Assembly (NCBI RefSeq): GCF_000381045.1
Contig: NZ_KB905746.1
Location: 1-44,337, forward strand
Direction: 5' to 3'
From: Thermus scotoductus DSM 8553
Lineage (GTDB): Bacteria; Deinococcota; Deinococci; Deinococcales; Thermaceae
Length of the DNA: 44,337 bases
Part shown: piece after piece, positions 1 through 9,671 of the stretch
Position numbering within the stretch: the stretch's first letter is position 1
Layout: each line of letters opens with the position of its first letter
The notes under the pieces: model-generated
What the model saw: only the letters and a program-made list of their open reading frames with translations
The model's database searches: none
What the model was told of the DNA's origin: nothing
Program-made: the position numbers and the translations under genes

Positions 1-236
1 GGTGGACACGGATTGGGTACAATGTTCTTGGGGACAAAGTTCCCCGTGGACCTTGAAACTTGGAGTAGGGGGTTCCATCGGGTAGTCCGATGGGTAAAAC
101 TCCAAACGAACACCCGTGGCAGAGCCAGAAGCATTGCGCTCGCCTGCCGATACGGAGCCAAGGTCTTTCTGGGCCTGGACGGGGCCTTCGGGAGCAGTCC
201 CGAGAAGCCCCGGACTTTAGTCCGGGGAGTCGTCAC
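1..236 (+). repeat. Structured repeat, copy 1 (left part outside the window)
   Basis: This is about 95% identical to 18872-19134 and to the reverse complement of 44055-44337. It ends at the right with a 9-bp hairpin (CCCCGGACT, loop TT) followed by AGTCGTCAC, a layout typical of IS200/IS605 right ends. It contains the nested stem TTGGAGT/ACTCCAA enclosing CCATCGG/CCGATGG, and the stem CGGGA/TCCCG at 189-202 with loop GCAG. Compared with the other copies it lacks a 27-nt hairpin module just after position 202. An open frame crosses it on the plus strand, but the frame shows no known protein motif and is better explained by scarce stops in GC-rich DNA. Confidence 0.85.
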
Positions 237-248
237 GGTTTCTGGGGT

Positions 249-281
249 CCCCGCTGGGGTGCTTAGCCCCAGCGGGGTTTT
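249..281 (+). terminator. Rho-independent terminator just downstream of repeat copy 1
   Basis: An 11-bp perfect stem, CCCCGCTGGGG (249-259) pairing with CCCCAGCGGGG (267-277), has a 7-nt loop and is followed by TTTT at 278-281. The U-tract is on the plus strand, so it stops rightward transcripts. These come either from a gene left of the window or from the repeat itself. The stop codon of the minus-strand permease lies immediately beyond it. Confidence 0.75.
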
Positions 282-1238
282 CTAGGCGCGCACCTCCTGC
301 CGCTGGAAGGCCACGTAGGCCAGGGTGAAGAGGAGGATCACCAGGGCCATGAGCCCGGTGAGCTGGGGCCAGATCAGGAGGAGGCTTTGGGAGAGGGGAA
401 GGGGGGTTCCCAGCACCGCTCCCTCCAGCTGGGTGATGAGGATGGGGCCCAAGGAGCGCACCGCCGGGTTAAGCACAGCGGTGAGGGTTTCCGCGTAGAG
501 GGTGTTGGGGGAGAGGCGGGAGATCCAAAGGGCCAGGTTGGCCTGCCTGAGCTGGCTTTCCGGGTCAAAGGGGTCGGCCTGAAGGAGAAGGGCGCTTGCC
601 GCCAGGTCGGTGAGGATGGGGAAGAAGACGGCGAAGAAGAGCCAGACCCCGATGGCGGCTAGGGCGGCGGTGGCCGGCTGGCGAAAGAGGACGGAGAAGA
701 GGAGGCCCAAGGCCAGCCAGAAGCCCGCATAGGCCAAGGTGGCCAGGAGAAAGAGGAAGGCCCGCCCCATCTCCTCGCCCTCAGGAGGCACTCCCAGGGT
801 GAAGAGGCCGAGGCCCACCACCAGGAGGAAGAGGGCGGTGAGGAGCACGGCCAGGGTGCCGAGCCCCGCCAGGAACTTGCCGAAGAGGAGGGCGTCCCGG
901 TAGATGGGCTGGGAGAGGATACGGGAAAGCGTTCCCCTGGCGTACTCCCCGTTCACCGCATCGAAGGCCAAGGCAATGGCCGCCAGGGGTACGAAGAAGG
1001 AGAGGAAGCCCACGAAGGAGGGCAGGGGGTCCTGGGCGGTGGTGAGGAGTTTCAGGTAGAGGTAAGGGTCCTCCCCCACGGTCTGGCGCAGGGTCTGGGT
1101 GCCGGTGTACACGGCGGCCAGGGCGGAAAGGAGGATCAATCCCTCCAGAATGCGCATCCTCAAGCCCGTGAGATGGTCGGCCATCTCCTTGAAGAAGACC
1201 GCCCAAAGCCCGGTCCAGGGGGAACCTTCACGCCGCAT
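282..1238 (-). CDS. ABC-2 type transporter permease
   Basis: The protein has 318 residues and about six hydrophobic spans, with an N-terminal cytoplasmic start typical of ABC-2/NosY-like permeases. The first span lies near residues 30-50. A large extracytoplasmic segment separates spans 1 and 2, and the last span ends just before a short charged tail. It is the membrane partner of the ATPase encoded just upstream, whose 3' end overlaps its start by 11 nt, so the two are translationally coupled. With the NEW3 protein it forms a three-gene operon. NosY-like permeases usually move lipids, peptides or copper-related cargo; the cargo here cannot be read from the sequence. Confidence 0.9.
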   Translation of the reverse strand: MRREGSPWTGLWAVFFKEMADHLTGLRMRILEGLILLSALAAVYTGTQTLRQTVGEDPYLYLKLLTTAQDPLPSFVGFLSFFVPLAAIALAFDAVNGEYARGTLSRILSQPIYRDALLFGKFLAGLGTLAVLLTALFLLVVGLGLFTLGVPPEGEEMGRAFLFLLATLAYAGFWLALGLLFSVLFRQPATAALAAIGVWLFFAVFFPILTDLAASALLLQADPFDPESQLRQANLALWISRLSPNTLYAETLTAVLNPAVRSLGPILITQLEGAVLGTPLPLSQSLLLIWPQLTGLMALVILLFTLAYVAFQRQEVRA

Positions 1239-2151
1239 GGGCCACCTCCTTGAAGTAGTGGGCGTAGACCTCGTCCAGGCTGGGACGGCGGAGGGAGAGG
1301 CTTAGAAGCTCGCCCTGCTCCACGGCTATCCGGGCCAGCTCCGGCCGGAGGTCCCGGCTGGAGAGAATCCGGTACCGTCCTCCCTCCGCTGCCACCCGGG
1401 CCACGCCTTCCAGGCGGCGGAAGGCCTCCTCGAGGCCCGGGCTGGCCTCCACCAGGATCTCGTACCCACCCCCTAAGACCCTTAGCGCCAACTCCTCCAC
1501 GGTGCCCAAAAGGGCGAGGTGCCCCTTATGGAAAAGCCCCACCCGGTCGCAGACCTCCTGGACCTGGTGCAGGAGGTGGCTGGATAGGAGGATGGTGATG
1601 CCCTCCGCCTTCAGGCCCTTGATGAGCTCCAGAAACTCCCGGGCGGCCTCGGGGTCCAGGCCCAGGGTGGGCTCGTCCAGGATGGCCACCTTGGGCCTCT
1701 TCAAAAGCACCTCCGCAAGCCCGAGGCGCTGCCGCATCCCCCGGCTGAAGGCGGAAACCCGCCGGTCCCGCACCTCCCACAGGCCCATGCGCTTGAGCAC
1801 CTCCTCTATGCGGGCCTTGGCCTCCGTCTCCGGTAGCCCCAGGAGCCTTGTGGTGTAGCGCAGGTTCTCCCAGGCGGTGAGTTCCCCGTAAAACCCCACC
1901 TGGTCGGGGAGATAACCCACCCGGCTTTTCACCTTCAAGGGTTCCCGCATGGGGTCTAAGCCCAGCACCCGGGCCTCGCCCCGGGTGGGTTCGGTGAGGC
2001 CCAGGAGCATGAGGATGGTGGTGGTCTTCCCCGAGCCGTTAGGCCCCAGGAGGCCGAAGACCTCCCCTTCCTGCACCTCCAGGTTCAGGTCCTCCACGGC
2101 CACCACCCGTCCGTAGCGCTTGGTGAGGCCATGGGTTTCGATGACCGCCAT
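1228..2151 (-). CDS. ABC transporter ATP-binding protein
   Basis: This 307-residue protein has a single nucleotide-binding domain and a C-terminal extension of about 90 residues, as in NosF/CcmA-type exporters. Walker A is GPNGSGKT at residues 36-43. The Q-loop Gln is near residue 84, the signature motif is at 135-142, Walker B is VAILDEP at 155-161 and the H-loop His is near 192. The signature reads FSRGMRQR rather than LSGGQ, a variant common in this exporter group. The ATG start has a GGAGGT box that sits across the stop codon of the NEW3 gene, from which it is separated by 1 nt. It powers the permease encoded downstream. Confidence 0.93.
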   Translation of the reverse strand: MAVIETHGLTKRYGRVVAVEDLNLEVQEGEVFGLLGPNGSGKTTTILMLLGLTEPTRGEARVLGLDPMREPLKVKSRVGYLPDQVGFYGELTAWENLRYTTRLLGLPETEAKARIEEVLKRMGLWEVRDRRVSAFSRGMRQRLGLAEVLLKRPKVAILDEPTLGLDPEAAREFLELIKGLKAEGITILLSSHLLHQVQEVCDRVGLFHKGHLALLGTVEELALRVLGGGYEILVEASPGLEEAFRRLEGVARVAAEGGRYRILSSRDLRPELARIAVEQGELLSLSLRRPSLDEVYAHYFKEVAHAA

Positions 2152-2152
2152 G

Positions 2153-3304
2153 CTACCTCCGGCCGAAGCGGTTCACGGCGAAGCCCAGGACCAGAAGGGC
2201 CACGGCCATGATGCCCACCCCCACCAGGCCCCAAAGGCTGGAGCGCACCACGGTGGCCCGGTAATCCAGGCTCTCGGAAAGGCCATCGGACCCGGAAAGG
2301 CTGAGGGTCACCATGTAGTCCCCCGTCACCGCCTTGGGGGAGGGCTTGATGCGGGCGGTTACCTCCTGTTCTTGGCCGGGTTCCAGGGCGTCCAGCTTCT
2401 CGGGCTCAAACTTCACTTCCCAGCCCGAGGGCTCCATGGCGCTGAAGGACAGGTTCTTGGCCGGGGCGCTACCCTCGTTCTTCACCACAAGCTTCACCGC
2501 GTTTTCCCGGCCCGCCACCACCTGTCCGGAAAGCCGCCCCTCCTTGGTGGTGAAGCGCACCTCGGGCCGGCCCGTGACCTCGAGGGTCAAGGCCAGTTCC
2601 GCCTTGGCTTCCCCGGCGGCTGCCCTCAAGGTGAGGCCATAGGTGTCCGCCTTGGTGTCCTTGGGCAGGGAAACCTCCACGTCCAGGTCCTTGCTCTCCC
2701 CGGCCTTGATGGGCAGGCTGGTCACCTGCTGGCTGGAGAAGGCGGGGGTGAAGGTCACCTGCCAACCCTTGGGGGCCTCGTACTCCAGGGAAACCAATAG
2801 GTCGCGGTCGGACTCGTTTTTCAGGGTCACCCGGTAGCGGAAGGAGCTGGTGGGAGGACCCTTGAGGATGGGGAGCTCCGCCTCGAGGCTAAGCCTCTGG
2901 GGTAGGCCCTGCCCCACCACCAGGCCGATGGGAAGGCTGGCGGTATGGCCAAGCCCCTCAGCCCGCACCAGGAAGCGGTAGGTGCCGGGCTTCACCTCCT
3001 TGGGAGGCTGGAGGCGAAGGGTAAGGGTAGCCTCCCCGTCGGGGGCCAGGTAGACCGCCCGCACCAGGCGACCCCCGCCGATGAGGCTTGCCTGCCAGCC
3101 TTGCGGGGCCTCGGCCACCTGGACCCGCACCACCCCGGGGGGAAGGCCATAGTTCTTGAGGGTGAGGGTCAGGTTGACGCTCTCCCCGGGTTGCACCCCG
3201 ATCTCCGGATAGGAGGTGCCTAGGGAAAGACCGCGAAAGCCCTGGGCTTGGGCTAAGGCCACGCCGAATCCCAGAAGAACCAGGGTGAGTAGCTTGCGCA
3301 CCAT
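2153..3304 (-). CDS. Secreted, membrane-anchored NEW3 (Ig-like repeat) protein
   Basis: The protein has 383 residues. A cleavable-looking signal peptide (residues 1-20, ending ALAQA) is followed by three consecutive beta-rich modules at roughly 25-130, 135-240 and 245-355. Each contains the NEW3-style pattern of an LKN(Y/E)G stretch and a later GxYxLxL-type strand. One C-terminal transmembrane helix (about 357-376) ends in a short basic tail. This suggests an extracytoplasmic protein anchored at the C-terminus. NEW3 proteins next to an ABC-2 exporter are a recurring arrangement, and the protein may present or receive the exported cargo. SD AGGAGG precedes the ATG. Confidence 0.85.
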   Translation of the reverse strand: MVRKLLTLVLLGFGVALAQAQGFRGLSLGTSYPEIGVQPGESVNLTLTLKNYGLPPGVVRVQVAEAPQGWQASLIGGGRLVRAVYLAPDGEATLTLRLQPPKEVKPGTYRFLVRAEGLGHTASLPIGLVVGQGLPQRLSLEAELPILKGPPTSSFRYRVTLKNESDRDLLVSLEYEAPKGWQVTFTPAFSSQQVTSLPIKAGESKDLDVEVSLPKDTKADTYGLTLRAAAGEAKAELALTLEVTGRPEVRFTTKEGRLSGQVVAGRENAVKLVVKNEGSAPAKNLSFSAMEPSGWEVKFEPEKLDALEPGQEQEVTARIKPSPKAVTGDYMVTLSLSGSDGLSESLDYRATVVRSSLWGLVGVGIMAVALLVLGFAVNRFGRR

Positions 3305-3319
3305 ACCTAAGCCTCCTCC

Positions 3320-3348
3320 TATAAGCTAGAGAGGAAGGATGAGTCCAA
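3320..3348 (-). promoter_or_regulatory. Possible promoter of the NEW3-ABC operon
   Basis: On the minus strand TTGGAC (3343-3348) lies 17 nt from CTTATA (3320-3325). The start point predicted from this -10 would fall very near the Shine-Dalgarno box, so the -10 could instead be TAGCTT, 3 nt upstream. This is a weak call. Confidence 0.35.
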
Positions 3349-3352
3349 AATG

Positions 3353-3374
3353 AAAACCCCGGGGCAAACCCGGG
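3353..3374 (-). terminator. speD terminator
   Basis: On the minus strand, CCCGGG, a 5-nt loop (TTTGC) and CCCGGG are followed by a G and then TTTT. This lies about 18 nt downstream of the speD stop codon. Confidence 0.6.
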
Positions 3375-3391
3375 AAAGGGGGGCAGTTTTC

Positions 3392-3825
3392 CTAGCTCAC
3401 CCGGGCCTCGAGGTACTCCCGCTCCCCCAGGACAATCTTCCGGGCCAGCTCGGGGTCCTTGGGGAACTCCTTGCCCCGGTTGATCATGTAGGTTTCGTAG
3501 CGGCCGATCTCAAAGACAGCAGTGAGCTTCCTCAGCACCTGGGCCATGTCAAAGGCCTTGCAGGAGAAGATGTCGATGGAAAGGAAGCGCTTTTTGGGGA
3601 AGGTGTGGATGGCGATGTGGCTTTCGGCGATGATCACCACCCCGGTCACCCCGTCCTCCCCCTCGGGGCCGTAGCTGTAGACGAAGGGGGGAAGCACCTT
3701 GGTCATCTCCATCTCCTCGGGGAGCTCGTCCAGGACGCGGCGCACCAGCTCGGCGTCCCGGAGCTTTTCGGGATTGGCGTCGTAGCCGTCCACCATCAGA
3801 TGCGGTCCGAATCCAAAGAGTTCCA
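3392..3825 (-). CDS. speD: S-adenosylmethionine decarboxylase proenzyme
   Basis: This 143-residue protein makes decarboxylated AdoMet, the aminopropyl donor for the polyamines that are abundant in Thermus. It is the small prokaryotic type: the proenzyme cuts itself between Glu68 and Ser69 (motif AESH), and Ser69 becomes the pyruvoyl group. His74 and Cys89 (FSC) match the known processing and catalytic residues. The ATG at 3825 is chosen because AAGGAGG lies 8-9 nt before it; the in-frame GTG 10 nt upstream overlaps that ribosome-binding site. It stands alone, divergent from sdhC, with a strong promoter and its own terminator. Confidence 0.95.
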
Positions 3826-3843
3826 TCCTGACCACCTCCTTCC

Positions 3844-3873
3844 CGTGCCCCCCGGGGTATCCCCCGCGGCACG
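3844..3873 (-). promoter_or_regulatory. Hairpin at the predicted 5' end of speD mRNA
   Basis: On the minus strand CGTGCC (3873-3868) pairs with GGCACG (3849-3844), and inside it GGGG/CCCC closes a GATA loop. The hairpin begins about where transcription should start (7 nt after the -10) and ends directly before GGAAGGAGG. It may stabilise the message or modulate access to the ribosome-binding site. Confidence 0.55.
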
Positions 3874-3879
3874 CCCCCC

Positions 3880-3908
3880 ATTATGCCCCCCCCTCCCCCC
3901 CCTGTCAA
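3880..3908 (-). promoter_or_regulatory. speD promoter with a G8-A-G8 spacer
   Basis: On the minus strand a perfect TTGACA (3903-3908) is followed by exactly 17 nt and then CATAAT (3880-3885). The 17-nt spacer is eight Gs, one A and eight Gs. Confidence 0.75.
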
Positions 3909-4075
3909 TACCTTGTCCCCTGGCGGGAAAACCCCCTTTTGCTCCCCCTGGGGGTGGCCCCGGGGAAGGGGGGAAGGGGAGGTGGAGGGAAGCTCCCTTC
4001 CATGCGCCTCTTATACGGGGATGGGGTATGGATGGGGAGGAAATAAGCCCCAGACGGTGGTTTCCTTAAGAAAGG

Positions 4076-4084
4076 TGGTATGAT
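4076..4084 (+). promoter_or_regulatory. sdhCDAB promoter (extended -10)
   Basis: TGG followed by TATGAT (4079-4084) makes an extended -10. No good -35 is visible 16-18 nt upstream. The leader is only about 14 nt long and carries AAGGAGGT before the sdhC ATG. Confidence 0.55.
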
Positions 4085-4104
4085 GTCCCCGGCAAGGAGG
4101 TGCC

Positions 4105-4470
4105 ATGTACAGGGGAAGAGAAGGGCAGTGGGCGTTTTACCTGCACCGGATCTCGGGCCTGGGCATTCTGGTCTTCCTCATGCTCCACGTGGCCAACATC
4201 GCAAGCGCCATGTGGGGCCCGGAGGTGTCCAACGCCCTCATGAAGTTCTACCACCAGCCGGTTTTCCAGATAGGGCTCCTTCTTCTCATCGCCGGGGTGC
4301 TTTACCACGGGTTCAACGGGCTCAGGATCATCCTCATGGACTTCACCGCCTGGGGGGTGCGCTACCAGCGGCAGCTTTGGTACGGGGTCTGGGTTCTTTT
4401 CGTGATCTTCTACCTTCCCTTCCTTTTGAAGATCGGAGGGGGGATCCTGGGAGGTGGCCATGGCGATTAA
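4105..4470 (+). CDS. sdhC: Succinate dehydrogenase cytochrome b556 subunit
   Basis: This 121-residue protein with three transmembrane helices (about 16-36, 52-72 and 92-112) is one of two membrane anchors of complex II. It binds heme b and quinone. The LYHGFNGLR motif around His68 is the typical heme-ligand region. AAGGAGGT lies 4-11 nt upstream of the ATG. It is first in sdhCDAB, and its 3' end overlaps sdhD by 11 nt. Confidence 0.93.
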   Translation: MYRGREGQWAFYLHRISGLGILVFLMLHVANIASAMWGPEVSNALMKFYHQPVFQIGLLLLIAGVLYHGFNGLRIILMDFTAWGVRYQRQLWYGVWVLFVIFYLPFLLKIGGGILGGGHGD

Positions 4471-4855
4471 GTCCAAGCGTTATGAGGAAGCCCGCCTCGA
4501 GGCCAGCACCAACCTGGAGCTTTACTGGTGGGTCTTCATGCGTATCTCCGGGGTGGTGTTGGTCTTCCTCCTCATCGGCCACATGTGGATGAACGCCATC
4601 CTAATAGACCTGAACCAGATTGACTACAACTATGTGGCTAAGAGACTTTCCCAGACCACCTGGAAGGTTTATGACTGGCTGATCCTGGCCTTGGCCCTCC
4701 TCCATGGGGGGAACGGGCTCCGTTATGTCCTGGACGACTGGGTGCGGCACCCGGTGAGGCGTTTTTGGACCAAGGTGGTGGTCTACAGCCTCATCGCCTT
4801 CCTTTTCTTCCTGGGGAGTCTTTCGCTTTTCAATCACGATTTCGGGGTGAAGTAG
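4460..4855 (+). CDS. sdhD: Succinate dehydrogenase hydrophobic membrane anchor subunit
   Basis: This 131-residue second membrane anchor of complex II has three hydrophobic spans near residues 25-45, 70-90 and 105-125. LLHGGNGLR near residue 80 mirrors the heme-ligand motif of SdhC. The ATG at 4460 is preferred to the in-frame GTG at 4454 because GGGAGG ends just before it. It overlaps sdhC and is followed after 1 nt by sdhA, so the operon is tightly coupled. Confidence 0.92.
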   Translation: MAIKSKRYEEARLEASTNLELYWWVFMRISGVVLVFLLIGHMWMNAILIDLNQIDYNYVAKRLSQTTWKVYDWLILALALLHGGNGLRYVLDDWVRHPVRRFWTKVVVYSLIAFLFFLGSLSLFNHDFGVK

Positions 4856-4856
4856 T

Positions 4857-6590
<1,734 letters not shown>

Positions 6591-6598
6591 GAGGTGCC

Positions 6599-7297
6599 AT
6601 GCAGGTAACCCTGAAGATCCTTCGCTTTGACCCCGCCAAGGACCAGAAGCCCACCTGGCACACCTACCAGGTGGAGGCCGAACCGTGGGACCGGGTTTTG
6701 GACCTCCTCCACAAGGTGAAGTGGGACCAGGACGGCACCCTGGCCTTCCGCCGGAGCTGTGGGCACGGCATCTGCGGCTCCGACGCCATGCTCATCAACG
6801 GCAGAAACCGCCTGGCCTGCAAGACCCTGGTGAAGGACCTGGGGAACGTGATCACCGTGGAACCCATCCGGGGCCTGCCGGTGGAGAAGGACCTCATCGT
6901 GAACATGGAGCCCTTCTTCGCCGCCTACCGGGCGGTGAAGCCCTACCTCATCAACGACGAACCCCCGCCCGCCCGGGAGCGCCTGCAAAGCCCTGAGGAG
7001 CGGGAGCGGTTTGACCAGGGTACCAAGTGCATCCTCTGCGCCAGCTGCACCACCAGCTGCCCTGTCTTCTGGGTGAACGGGACGTATCTGGGTCCTGCCG
7101 CCATCGTGCAGGCCCACCGCTTCATCTTTGACTCCCGCGACCGGGGAAAAAGGGAGCGCTTCAAGGCCCTGGGCTCGGGAAGCGGGGTTTGGCGCTGCCG
7201 CACCGCCTACAACTGCACCGAGGCCTGCCCCCGGGATATCCCCGTAACCCAGCTCATAGAGGAGGTCAAGCGGGCCATCCTCTTTGACCGCTTCTAA
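6599..7297 (+). CDS. sdhB: Succinate dehydrogenase iron-sulfur subunit
   Basis: This 232-residue protein carries electrons from FAD to quinone through three clusters. The [2Fe-2S] ligands are Cys54, Cys59 and Cys74, with Asp62 in place of the third Cys as in the E. coli protein. The [4Fe-4S] ligands are Cys144, 147 and 150, with Cys210. The [3Fe-4S] ligands are Cys154, Cys200 and Cys206. GGAGGT precedes the ATG. It is last in the operon, and a strong terminator follows. Confidence 0.97.
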   Translation: MQVTLKILRFDPAKDQKPTWHTYQVEAEPWDRVLDLLHKVKWDQDGTLAFRRSCGHGICGSDAMLINGRNRLACKTLVKDLGNVITVEPIRGLPVEKDLIVNMEPFFAAYRAVKPYLINDEPPPARERLQSPEERERFDQGTKCILCASCTTSCPVFWVNGTYLGPAAIVQAHRFIFDSRDRGKRERFKALGSGSGVWRCRTAYNCTEACPRDIPVTQLIEEVKRAILFDRF

Positions 7298-7310
7298 AGG
7301 CGATAAAGGG

Positions 7311-7340
7311 CGCGCCCCGGGGAACCCCGGGGCGCGTTTT
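7311..7340 (+). terminator. sdhCDAB terminator
   Basis: A 10-bp stem, CGCGCCCCGG (7311-7320) pairing with CCGGGGCGCG (7327-7336), is followed by TTTT. The next gene converges on it and may use it from the other side. Confidence 0.8.
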
Positions 7341-7351
7341 GGTCCTGGGAT

Positions 7352-7906
7352 CTAGGCTACGCCTTCCTTTAAGAGGCGGATAAAGGCCTTGAGGACGGCG
7401 GGGTTGTCGGGCCATGCCCGGCCCGTGACCAGGTTGCCGTCTACCACCGGAGCATCGTCTACAAAGGTGCCGCCCGCTATTTCTACGTCGGGTTTGAGCA
7501 CGCCGTAGGCCGCCAGGCGGCGCCCCTTCACTACCCCGGCGGCGGTGAGAACCAAAGGGCCGTGGCAGAGGGTACCCACGGGTTTGTTGGCTTGGAAGAA
7601 GTGACGGACGATCTCCAGGGCTTTGGGCTCTGTGCGGATCCACTCCGGAGCGCGTCCGCCCGGGATGTAGAGGCCTTGGTAGGCCTCGGGATCCACCTCT
7701 GCGAAGCTGAGGTCTGCTTGCAGGCGGTAGCCCAGCTTTTCCGTGTAGGTTTCCATAAAGGGTTCAAAGTCGTGGACCACCGTTTGAATGACCTTCTTCC
7801 GGGGCGCGGCCACGTGGACGGTGAACCCCTCTTCTTGAAGCCTTTGGATGGGGTAGAAGGTTTCTAAGGCTTCCGCGGCGTCTCCAGCGAGGATCAGGAT
7901 CTTCAT
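7352..7906 (-). CDS. DJ-1/PfpI family protein
   Basis: This 184-residue protein has the class I glutamine amidotransferase-like fold of DJ-1/PfpI. The nucleophile elbow TLCHGP has Cys114 followed by His115, as in PfpI-type proteases and glyoxalase III-like enzymes. GGRAPEWIR at 84-92 is the loop that usually meets the active site. It is longer than many PfpI proteins because of an insert near residues 45-65. The reaction (peptidase, deglycase or methylglyoxal hydratase) cannot be decided here. AAGGAGGT precedes the ATG. It is probably monocistronic, lying between aspS2 and the sdh terminator. Confidence 0.88.
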   Translation of the reverse strand: MKILILAGDAAEALETFYPIQRLQEEGFTVHVAAPRKKVIQTVVHDFEPFMETYTEKLGYRLQADLSFAEVDPEAYQGLYIPGGRAPEWIRTEPKALEIVRHFFQANKPVGTLCHGPLVLTAAGVVKGRRLAAYGVLKPDVEIAGGTFVDDAPVVDGNLVTGRAWPDNPAVLKAFIRLLKEGVA

Positions 7907-7989
7907 GCCTACCTCCTTCCGGCTCTTCAGAGCCTGCTTTTATCCTAGCTTTTCCCGGGCCCACCTATTGGGGTCGCGATTACCTTGCC

Positions 7990-9258
7990 TCAGGGCGTGA
8001 GCCGGTGCCGGTCCCGGGGGAAGGCCCGGGCGTAGCGGACGTTGGGGAGGCCCAGAAGCTTCTGGGTGAGGCGCTCGGCCCCGATGGCGAAGCCCCCGTG
8101 GGGGGGCATGCCGTACTTGAAGACCTCCAAGTACCCCTGGAAGGCCTCGGGGTCCATGCCCTTGGCCTTTAGGCTTTCCACCAGGTCCGGGTAGCGGTGG
8201 ATCCTCTGGCCCCCGGAGGTGATCTCCAGGCCCCGGAAGAGGAGGTCAAAACTCCTGGTGGTGCCGTTTTCCTCGGGGTAGGTATAGAAGGGCCTAAGGC
8301 TTCGGGGGTAATGGGTGATGAAAAGCCAGTCCGAACCCCAGCGCTCCTTGGCGTACTGGCCGAGGAGGCGCTCCGCTTCCTCGGAAAGGTCCTGGCCCAC
8401 GGGATAGCCCAGTTCTTCCTTCAGGATTCTCCTGGCCTCGGCATGGGTCAGGCGGGGGATTTCCTTGGGGAAGGAGGGCCACTCGGCTTCCAAAAGCCGG
8501 ATCTCGTTTCCGGCGCTGGAAAGGGCTTCCTCCAGCATCTCCTGAAGGAGGTTTTCCTCAAGCCGCATGAGGTCCTCCTCCCCCTCGATGAACCCCATTT
8601 CCACGTCCAGGGACAGGTACTCGTTCAGGTGGCGGCTGGTGTTGTGCTCCTCCATGCGCCAGACCGGGGCCACCTCGTAGACGCGCTCAAACACCCCCAC
8701 CATGATCTGCTTGTAAAGCTGGGGGGACTGGGCCAGGTAGGCCCGGTACTCAAAGTAGTCCACCCCGAAAAGCCCCGAGCCTCCCTCGGCCCCGGCCCGC
8801 ACCACCTTGGGGGTGAAGATCTCCGTGAAATCCTGCCGGTCTAGATAGCGCCTAAAACCCCGCACCAAGGCGGCCTGCACCCTGAGGGGGGCGCGGGCCT
8901 TCTCCCCCCTTAGGGTGACGTAGCGGTATTCCAGAAGGGTGTCGGGGCTTGCCCGCCATTCCTCCTTGGGGATCTCCACCGGGGTGGGCTCCAGGGCAGG
9001 GGAGAGGATCTCTATTTCCTTTGCCTGCACCTCGAGGCCCCCCGGAGCCTTGGGATTCTCCACCACCCGGCCCCTTACCCGCAGGCTGCTTTCCGGCAAG
9101 GGGAGTTTCTGCCCACCGGTCACCACCTGCACAATGCCGCTTCGGTCCCGTAGCAGAAGGAACTGCACCTTGCCCAGGTCCCGCCGCCAGTGGAGAAAGC
9201 CCAAAAGCTCCACCTCTTCGCCCGCATGCTTCTTCAAGTCCCGTACCAGAACCCGCAT
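7990..9258 (-). CDS. aspS2: Aspartyl-tRNA synthetase, archaeal type (AspRS2)
   Basis: This 422-residue class II synthetase has an N-terminal OB-fold anticodon-binding domain (about 1-100) followed directly by the catalytic domain. It lacks the GAD insertion of the usual bacterial AspRS, so it is the archaeal type. VVRAGAEGGSGLF, QSPQLYKQ and the C-terminal HGGFAIGAERL (motif 3) are visible. From memory, Thermus has two AspRS enzymes; the shorter is non-discriminating and feeds the tRNA-dependent route to Asn. The length fits that enzyme. AAAGGAGGAGAG precedes the ATG, and an 11-bp hairpin sits in the leader. Confidence 0.93.
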   Translation of the reverse strand: MRVLVRDLKKHAGEEVELLGFLHWRRDLGKVQFLLLRDRSGIVQVVTGGQKLPLPESSLRVRGRVVENPKAPGGLEVQAKEIEILSPALEPTPVEIPKEEWRASPDTLLEYRYVTLRGEKARAPLRVQAALVRGFRRYLDRQDFTEIFTPKVVRAGAEGGSGLFGVDYFEYRAYLAQSPQLYKQIMVGVFERVYEVAPVWRMEEHNTSRHLNEYLSLDVEMGFIEGEEDLMRLEENLLQEMLEEALSSAGNEIRLLEAEWPSFPKEIPRLTHAEARRILKEELGYPVGQDLSEEAERLLGQYAKERWGSDWLFITHYPRSLRPFYTYPEENGTTRSFDLLFRGLEITSGGQRIHRYPDLVESLKAKGMDPEAFQGYLEVFKYGMPPHGGFAIGAERLTQKLLGLPNVRYARAFPRDRHRLTP

Positions 9259-9277
9259 CTCTCCTCCTTTAAGCTTT

Positions 9278-9309
9278 GGCCCCCCCGGCCATAGGGGACC
9301 GGGGGGGCC
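9278..9309 (-). promoter_or_regulatory. Hairpin in the aspS2 leader
   Basis: An 11-bp perfect stem, GGCCCCCCCGG with CCGGGGGGGCC, has a 10-nt loop and lies about 20 nt before the aspS2 start codon. No U-tract follows on either strand, so it does not look like a simple terminator for the upstream gene. Confidence 0.5.
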
Positions 9310-9371
9310 AGGCGGTTATGCCCCCCGTCTAGGCGTCATTAAGACAAGACGGGCGCATATTGCCCTTGAGT

Positions 9372-9671
9372 TTAGGGGGTTTCTTCCCCTAGGTCAAGGC
9401 GCTCAAAGGCCAGGACCAGGCTGGGGAGGTCCTGAGGGTCCGCCACAGCGAAGAAGTTCTCCTCCACCTGGTACCGGGCTGCCCACTCCCCTGCCACCCC
9501 GGCCAGGTTCAAGGGCTTTGCCTCTTCCCTCAGGAAGCGGAGGCGCCTTAGGCGAAGGTCCCCCGCCTCGGAGTAGAAGACCTGGTAGAGTACGCCCCCT
9601 CGGCGCTTCTCCCCGTAGAAGCCCCCTTCTATGGGGCTTACCTCGTAGCCCAGGGCCTTAAGGGCTTCCAT
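9372..9671 (-). CDS. Hypothetical protein, 99 residues
   Basis: I do not recognise this family. The protein is small and soluble-looking, with mixed charge and no signal peptide or membrane span. Its start overlaps the end of the PLD-like gene by 14 nt, which indicates translational coupling and a real gene. About 110 nt separate it from aspS2 downstream. Codon use resembles that of its neighbours. Confidence 0.7.
   Translation of the reverse strand: MEALKALGYEVSPIEGGFYGEKRRGGVLYQVFYSEAGDLRLRRLRFLREEAKPLNLAGVAGEWAARYQVEENFFAVADPQDLPSLVLAFERLDLGEETP

Noticed and set aside
13-285. A 90-residue open frame through repeat copy 1, with similar frames in copies 2 and 3
   Set aside because: Differences between copies keep RNA stems rather than protein sequence, both strands are open in copy 2, and no protein motif is visible.
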